Source: CAUYUA01 sp963575675
GTDB taxonomy: Bacteria; Pseudomonadota; Alphaproteobacteria; Azospirillales; Azospirillaceae
DNA: 18,624 nucleotides
Direction: 5' to 3'
NCBI GenBank assembly: GCA_963575675.1
Contig: CAUYUA010000252.1
Location: forward strand, 1 to 18,624
In this document: piece by piece, positions 14,529 to 18,624 of the stretch
Numbering within the stretch: position 1 is the first letter of the stretch
Layout of the letters: the number at the start of each line of letters is the position of its first letter
Made by a program: the position numbers and the translations under genes
Notes under the pieces: model-generated
What the model was told of the DNA's origin: nothing
What the model saw: only the letters and a program-made list of their open reading frames with translations
Database searches by the model: none

Positions 14529-15548
14529 TCAATGAACCAATGGAATAAAGATTGAAACAATAGTTCCTACGTCGGGAACGCTCTCGATATTTATGCCGCC
14601 ATGCCATTCTCGAACAATGCTGTAAACCACCGCCAAACCGAGTCCGGTTCCTTGTCCATGTTGTTTGGTGGTGAAAAACGCCTCAAAGACGTGGTCTAAT
14701 ACGGATTGACTCATGCCGCATCCATTATCTCGACACCTTATATTTGCATAGTCTCCGGATGGAAGGTCAAGCATCGCCGCCGCAAAATCATCAAGATGAA
14801 TGATTTTCACAGTCAGTTCGATGACGCCGTTTTGGTTCATCGCATCGGCGGCGTTGGTCGCCAAGTTCATGATGATTTGATTGAGCTGATTTTCATTGGC
14901 GTTGACGACAATCGGCTCATCCGGACAGCAGAACTCAAGGATGATGCTGGGAGACAAAACCTGCCGGAGGAATGCTCGGCACCGCTTTAATATTAACCTT
15001 AAATCGAGTTGAGTCATCACCGCCGACTCTCGTCGCGATAAGGCTAAAAAAGTTCGCACGATGTCTCTCGCCTTGCTGCTGCAATCGAGAATCATACGCA
15101 ATGATTCATTTAGTTCGGAATTGTCGGCGGCATCTTCCAACGCCATCTCGGCGCATCCAATGATCGGCTGAAGTAAGTTGTTGATTTCATGAGCAAGGCC
15201 ACCGGACAAGCGCGCCAGACCGTCAATCATGTCGCGGCGACGCATTGATTCGGCCTCGCGCCGCGCTTGGTGCTCACGGAAAGCCAACCCGAACCCCATC
15301 AGGACTTCGGCAAGCGGCGGAGCAATAATCTGAGACACGTCTTTTAAAGTCCAATTCGGATGCAAAACGGATAATTTCGTCAACGCCGCTTCAAAGATTT
15401 CGGCCATTTGTTCAACCGGCATGCCGTCTTGAACGGCTTGACGTCCGATGTCCGCCGCCGCCGCCAAGGCTTCTTCGCTTTGGTTGACGACATAGTGAAG
15501 AACAATGTCGGAAAATCGTTGTTCCAAAGCCATTTGTTCGGCGTTCAT
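14529..15548 (-). CDS. soluble histidine kinase with RsbU N-terminal-like (RsbT-binding) domain
   Basis: A 339-residue cytoplasmic kinase with no membrane segment. Residues 1 to about 95 are helical, with NQSEEALAAAADIGRQAVQDG and a later PPLAEVLMGFGLAFREHQ, a pattern I recognise from the RsbU N-terminal domain that binds RsbT. A linker leads to the HisKA box with H120 (LSGGLAHEINNLLQP) and then a GHKL ATPase with N box (NQIIMNLATNAADA, 223-236), G1 (DNGCGM, 274-279) and G2 (GTGLGL, 300-305). Everything needed for catalysis is present. It overlaps the RsbX-like gene by 4 nt (ATGA) and is followed by a receiver. The likely reading is RsbT-responsive autophosphorylation, then transfer to the receiver. 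Family match and partner are inferred from recall. Confidence 0.88.
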   Translation of the reverse strand: MNAEQMALEQRFSDIVLHYVVNQSEEALAAAADIGRQAVQDGMPVEQMAEIFEAALTKLSVLHPNWTLKDVSQIIAPPLAEVLMGFGLAFREHQARREAESMRRRDMIDGLARLSGGLAHEINNLLQPIIGCAEMALEDAADNSELNESLRMILDCSSKARDIVRTFLALSRRESAVMTQLDLRLILKRCRAFLRQVLSPSIILEFCCPDEPIVVNANENQLNQIIMNLATNAADAMNQNGVIELTVKIIHLDDFAAAMLDLPSGDYANIRCRDNGCGMSQSVLDHVFEAFFTTKQHGQGTGLGLAVVYSIVREWHGGINIESVPDVGTIVSIFIPLVH

Positions 15549-16237
15549 TCTTTAACGATCGCCTCCGGCTTCAGCGGCAAGATGTTTTTATCGTCGGATT
15601 CAATTGATTGAGTCTCGGCGTTTCTTTTGTCGGCGTCAATTTTGCACCTCCAGGCGACAACCCCGACATCGTCGTCTTTTCGCCCCCAATCGCAAACAAT
15701 CGTTGAGGCCAAACGCCGCATATCTTCAAATAACGAGCTTGAACATTTTAGCAGATTGATTCGTGATTGAATCCCATCGGTGAACATAACAATGCAGGAA
15801 AATGGGTTAAGCCGCATTGTCTCCGAGCGGACGCGCAAATGTCCCGAGCCGACGATGCCTGGCGTTACAACAAAATTCTTAATGCGTTCGCCGACAAAGG
15901 CAATGCGAATATTGCCGGCTCCGGAAAACGTCAACGAAGAACGGTCTGCGGAGACAACAGCCAACGCCACAGCGGCGCCTCGCGTATGGGCGATTGAAGC
16001 ATCGCAACCTGGAAAAACAGTTTCGGGTTCTTTTTCCCAATGACTTTCTAAATACAGCAACGCCGCACGCGCCGCTTCTTCTGCGTCGCGACCGTGTCCT
16101 AAACCATCGGCCAGAGCCAAACCAACCCGACCGTCGTCGCCTAACCAAGAAGCCGCTTGGTCGCCGCAATACGTAAATCCTTGATAGGGGCGTGAAGCAA
16201 TGCCGAGATCAGGTGATGTCAACAAGATTTTTGCCAT
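15545..16237 (-). CDS. rsbX: SpoIIE/PP2C-type phosphatase, RsbX-like
   Basis: A 230-residue small metal-dependent Ser/Thr phosphatase. The metal-binding acids are visible: D26 (YCGDQAA), D44-G45 (ALADGLGHG), D154-G155 (MFTDGIQSR) and the DDDVG cluster at 188-192. The ASRPYQGFTYCGD opening is typical of RsbX and its Gram-negative relatives. In stressosomes RsbX dephosphorylates RsbR and RsbS to reset them. The C-terminal ~30 residues are charged and unlike the core. The start is uncertain: ATG 16237 overlaps the previous gene by 19 nt and has no clear ribosome site, so translation is probably coupled. A GTG at 16261 is the alternative. Relatives often have the ATPase and phosphatase fused in one chain; here they lie in different frames. 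Confidence 0.85.
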   Translation of the reverse strand: MAKILLTSPDLGIASRPYQGFTYCGDQAASWLGDDGRVGLALADGLGHGRDAEEAARAALLYLESHWEKEPETVFPGCDASIAHTRGAAVALAVVSADRSSLTFSGAGNIRIAFVGERIKNFVVTPGIVGSGHLRVRSETMRLNPFSCIVMFTDGIQSRINLLKCSSSLFEDMRRLASTIVCDWGRKDDDVGVVAWRCKIDADKRNAETQSIESDDKNILPLKPEAIVKE

Positions 16238-16641
16238 AGTCGCGTCACAATTCGAGTCCACGAATCAAAACCGATTTTCGATTCAATTTCGAATTCATCC
16301 ATTAAACGTCGAACCCCGGGCAATCCCCCTCCCAAACCGTGGGACGTCGAGTATCCATCTTGCATTGCCAGATCAATATCAACAATTCCAGGCCCGTGGT
16401 CAAGACAATCCACTTCAACGCCGACAAGATCATTCTTCAACGCATCTTTTTTTTGAACAATTAAAACTTTGATGACGCCTCCCGACGCATGAATGACCTG
16501 GTTCATCGCCAATTCGGTAACGGCGGTCGCCAACGCATGAAGTCGATAACGTCCAAGTCCGATTTTTTTTCCTAAGAGCATCGCGGCTTGTCGCACGAGA
16601 ATAACATCTGCTTCACAGATAACTTCAATTTCATGCAGCAA
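16219..16641 (-). CDS. second RsbT-like GHKL Ser/Thr kinase (anti-sigma-factor type)
   Basis: A 140-residue ATPase with N box (VTELAMNQVIHA, 41-52, N47), G1 DHGPGI (81-86) and G2 GLGGGLPG (102-109), the arrangement of RsbT and RsbW. It parallels the RsbT gene upstream, but the first box is less canonical (AMNQ instead of ARNV), DHGPG replaces DNGPG and residues 53-75 differ. It starts at TTG 16641 with AAGGA 9 nt upstream; no ATG lies near. The stop overlaps the phosphatase gene by 19 nt. Its terminal strand (DSWTRIVTRLW) looks complete, so it seems a genuine separate protein rather than a broken fusion. Targets are unknown. Confidence 0.83.
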   Translation of the reverse strand: MLHEIEVICEADVILVRQAAMLLGKKIGLGRYRLHALATAVTELAMNQVIHASGGVIKVLIVQKKDALKNDLVGVEVDCLDHGPGIVDIDLAMQDGYSTSHGLGGGLPGVRRLMDEFEIESKIGFDSWTRIVTRLWQKSC

Positions 16642-16664
16642 AACCGTAATTCCTTTCTTTTTTC

Positions 16665-16682
16665 AAAAACGGTCAACACCGT
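16665..16682 (-). terminator. weak terminator-like hairpin before the second kinase gene
   Basis: On the minus strand ACGGT (16678-16682), loop GTTG, ACCGT (16669-16673) is followed at once by a T-run (the last stem T plus T4). It lies between rsbT and the second kinase, only about 23 nt before the TTG start, so it may attenuate the downstream genes. The stem is short, hence low confidence. The gap (16642-16784) also has a short AGAGC/GCTCT hairpin after the rsbT stop. Confidence 0.4.
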
Positions 16683-16784
16683 CGAACTGTTGAGATACAA
16701 TAAATTTTTTCATGAAGCGCAAATATTGAGAGCGGTAAAGTTGTAGAGCTTTTCAAGCGCTCTGGCGCTCATAGAAAGATGCGA

Positions 16785-17204
16785 TTAGGACTGACGACGA
16801 CGGATCGTAATTTCAATAACCGTCAATCCCGGGTGGGATGTCAATGAAAATTCATTAACCAAGCGTTTTGTGCCGGGCAAACCGGCGCCAAGTCCACCGC
16901 TTGTGCTATAACCGTGCGTCATTGCTTTCCCGATATCAGGAATGCCGGGGCCGTTGTCTTCCACGACAACGGTAACGCTTCGCCATTCTCCGTCTGTATT
17001 TCCTTGGACGCGGCAACGTCCGCTTTTGGCGTAAAGAACCACATTGCGTGCGAGTTCTGAAATTGCGGTGGCTAACCGCGTTTGGTCGGCCAACCCCAAG
17101 CCGACAGCGGCGGCGATGTCACGCCCCGCCTTCCGCGCTATAATTACATCAGCATCACATAGAATAGGAACGACAATGCTTTCATTCGAAATGTGTTTCG
17201 TCAC
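16785..17204 (-). CDS. rsbT: stressosome switch kinase RsbT
   Basis: A 139-residue GHKL protein kinase with N box (SELARNVVLYAK, 49-60, N54), G1 DNGPGI (83-88) and G2 GGLGAGLPG (103-111). SELARNVVLYA is the typical RsbT signature. RsbT phosphorylates RsbR and RsbS, is released from the complex on stress, and then binds a target such as RsbU. The GTG start at 17204 overlaps the rsbS stop by 4 nt (GTGA) and has AAGGA 9 nt upstream. The nearest downstream candidate target is the histidine kinase at 14529-15548. No sigma-B partner proteins are in the window. Confidence 0.94.
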   Translation of the reverse strand: MTKHISNESIVVPILCDADVIIARKAGRDIAAAVGLGLADQTRLATAISELARNVVLYAKSGRCRVQGNTDGEWRSVTVVVEDNGPGIPDIGKAMTHGYSTSGGLGAGLPGTKRLVNEFSLTSHPGLTVIEITIRRRQS

Positions 17205-17608
17205 TCGATTGATTCCTTATCAAAATCCATCTGGTTCAATCGCTTCGCTGCGCCTATTTTTATGATCTTATGCAATTTTTCCACTCCTTGCTCTAAATTA
17301 AGCGCTGTTTCCGCTCCAATCATCTGACGTCCCATTTCGACTAAGGTCAACGCCACGGCCGGACGTATGCCGCAAACGACCACAGAGCCGCCGAGCAATC
17401 GGACGCTGGTTGCTGTATCATTCAGAATTCTCGCCATAAAGGAATCGACGACATCGAGTCCGGTTACATCAATAACAATTCCGACGGCATCGGTTTCTCC
17501 GATCATACTTAGAACGTCGGTTCGGAAATTGATGGCGTCTTCATCGGTCAAGTCAGACTGAATTGAGGTCAGTAAGACTTTTCCTAATCTTAAAATCGGC
17601 ACTCTCAT
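17201..17608 (-). CDS. rsbS: stressosome scaffold STAS protein RsbS
   Basis: A 135-residue single STAS domain. IDVTGLDVVDSFMARIL (46-62) is the RsbS signature with S56 at the RsbT phosphorylation position (Ser59 in B. subtilis, from recall). CGIRPAVALTLVEMG (79-93) is the second conserved segment. The C-terminal ~20 residues (AKRLNQMDFDKESIE) are a charged tail slightly longer than usual. RsbS forms the stressosome core with RsbR and sequesters RsbT until phosphorylated. The ATG at 17608 has GAGG 5 nt upstream and follows rsbR by 13 nt. Confidence 0.95.
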   Translation of the reverse strand: MRVPILRLGKVLLTSIQSDLTDEDAINFRTDVLSMIGETDAVGIVIDVTGLDVVDSFMARILNDTATSVRLLGGSVVVCGIRPAVALTLVEMGRQMIGAETALNLEQGVEKLHKIIKIGAAKRLNQMDFDKESIE

Positions 17609-17621
17609 TGCAACCTCATTA

Positions 17622-18479
17622 TTACGGGCAAGCGATGACCATTTTGCCGATCAAACGAAAAGCTTCATTCATTCCGGCTCTCAAGGTTCCTTTGGTGTTG
17701 ACGCGCGCTAAATCAATTCCCAAGCCGGTTAGGGTGATTGCCGCATCGGGGCTGATTCCCGTCACGATCGTGTCGGCTCCCAGCATTCTCGTTGCATTGA
17801 TCGTCACCAAAAGATGGCGCGCCACGCGCGAGTCGATGACCGGAACGCCAGTAATGTCGAGAATCGCCACCCGAGCTTCGAATCGGCTGATCGCTTCCAA
17901 TAAACGCTCGATCAACTGTTGCGCTCTCGCCGTATCGATGACGCCGACGAGGGGAAGCAGCAGAATATCATCCCATACTTTAATAACTGGAGTCGATATC
18001 TCAAGAATTGCGCGGCTCTGGCGACCAATGATTTCATCGCGCGCGGCGACGAAAGCCTCGACGCCGTTTCGCAACAATCGATCTAAAACGCTTTGCACGC
18101 GTATCGTTTCGCGACTGAATAAAACGGAGTTATCAAAATAATGTGTCTTGATTAATTCATTTAACGCCGATTTCAACGCAATCAAGTAATCGACGATATC
18201 CCCGACAGAGAAACTTTTACGAGCGCGCCATTCGGCCATTCCTCGAACCGCAGCCAGTAGAGTTTTAAACTCTTCACGTTCTAGGTCATCATAGGCCGAA
18301 CTTGAAAACACCTCGATCAGCGACCTGTATATTTCCGAAGTTTGCCGTTGTAAAGCAACCTCGCCGCCGGGGCCTGTCGCTCGTTCAAAATCGTATGTTT
18401 CGGCGATTTTGAACCACGACGAGAAAGCTTGCTCTCGCGTTGTTCGAACAACGCAGTCGATTCCATCCGTATTCACCAT
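17622..18479 (-). CDS. rsbR: stressosome sensor RsbR (RsbT co-antagonist)
   Basis: A 285-residue protein with an N-terminal helical sensor-like region (about 1-150, no membrane segment, no clear globin or PAS motif) and a C-terminal STAS domain (about 160-275). LPLVGVIDTARAQ (175-187) and DITGVPVIDSRVA (208-220) are the diagnostic segments. By recalled alignment with B. subtilis RsbRA, T183 matches Thr171 and S217 replaces Thr205, so both sites stay phosphorylatable. It forms the stressosome turret with RsbS. The ATG at 18479 has GGAG 9 nt upstream and is preferred over an ATG at 18494 with no ribosome site. It is the first gene of the visible cluster. Confidence 0.94.
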   Translation of the reverse strand: MVNTDGIDCVVRTTREQAFSSWFKIAETYDFERATGPGGEVALQRQTSEIYRSLIEVFSSSAYDDLEREEFKTLLAAVRGMAEWRARKSFSVGDIVDYLIALKSALNELIKTHYFDNSVLFSRETIRVQSVLDRLLRNGVEAFVAARDEIIGRQSRAILEISTPVIKVWDDILLLPLVGVIDTARAQQLIERLLEAISRFEARVAILDITGVPVIDSRVARHLLVTINATRMLGADTIVTGISPDAAITLTGLGIDLARVNTKGTLRAGMNEAFRLIGKMVIACP

Positions 18480-18517
18480 TTTACACAACTCCATTTTGAA
18501 GCATACTTTATTCGATC

Positions 18518-18552
18518 AAAAATCTGAAGAAACTTGGCGGTTTCGTCAGATT
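18518..18552 (-). terminator. terminator-like hairpin in the rsbR leader
   Basis: A long stem: AATCTGA (18521-18527) with TCAGATT (18546-18552), one mismatch, then GAAAC (18529-18533) with GTTTC (18540-18544) and a 6-nt loop. On the minus strand it ends in a T-run (plus-strand A5 at 18518-18522). It lies only about 38 nt before the rsbR ATG. It could end an upstream transcript or act as an attenuator in the rsbR leader. Confidence 0.6.
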
Positions 18553-18600
18553 GAAACAGCCCTCGCGCTTTTGGTCGTCACAGTCTCCAAGTCATGGTTT

Positions 18601-18622
18601 CCAAAGGCCTCCCGGCCTTTGG
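18601..18622. other. perfect 9-bp hairpin at right edge
   Basis: CCAAAGGCC (18601-18609) and GGCCTTTGG (18614-18622) pair perfectly around a 4-nt loop. No T-run follows on the minus strand, and the plus side runs off the window. It may be the end signal of a gene outside the window or a small palindromic repeat. Confidence 0.5.
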
Positions 18623-18624
18623 CG

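Overview
The window reads as one long, single-direction cluster: every gene I can support lies on the minus strand, so biological order runs from the right end (about 18.5 kb) to the left end (about 0.14 kb). Base composition is near 50% GC, starts have clear GGAG/AAGGA ribosome binding sites, and several genes overlap by 4 nt (ATGA or GTGA). The gene content (CheA with an extended middle, a CheW-CheB-CheR-CheY set, a ParA-like ATPase, a Gram-negative style rsbRST module followed by a two-component pair) suggests a motile Gram-negative bacterium, most likely a proteobacterium. I cannot place it further with confidence.

Right third (about 14.1-18.5 kb): a stressosome-type module. In transcription order it has an RsbR-like co-antagonist, RsbS with its conserved Ser, the RsbT switch kinase, a second RsbT-like GHKL kinase, a SpoIIE/PP2C (RsbX-like) phosphatase, a soluble histidine kinase whose first ~100 residues look like the RsbT-binding N-terminal domain of RsbU, and a single-domain response regulator. 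No sigma factor, RsbV or RsbW is present. The natural reading is that RsbT released from the stressosome acts on the histidine kinase.

Middle (about 7.1-13.8 kb): a soluble chemoreceptor with two complete signalling tips exactly 300 residues apart, a CheW with three CheW domains, CheB, a small HEAT-repeat protein and CheR. Left third (about 0.14-7.1 kb): CheY and CheA (overlapping), a small STAS-like protein, a ParA/MinD-family ATPase whose reading frame is broken by a -1 shift near a C5 run, a second CheY-like regulator, a membrane-anchored receptor-like protein with no periplasmic domain, and finally a protein with a C-terminal J domain (HPD motif).

Taken together the cluster encodes a complete chemosensory array (receptors, adaptor, kinase, adaptation enzymes, response regulators) with a probable positioning ATPase, headed by a stress-sensing phospho-relay. 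The coupling of the two is the main point of interest. Internal hairpins at about 2.5, 10.1, 16.7 and 18.5 kb suggest several transcription units or attenuation points. The left edge carries a compound TTTC/TC microsatellite, unusual for a bacterium. No tRNA, rRNA, CRISPR, insertion sequence or phage gene was seen, and no gene-free gap exceeds 300 bases (the longest, 13822-14117, is AT-rich and has a candidate flagellar-type promoter).
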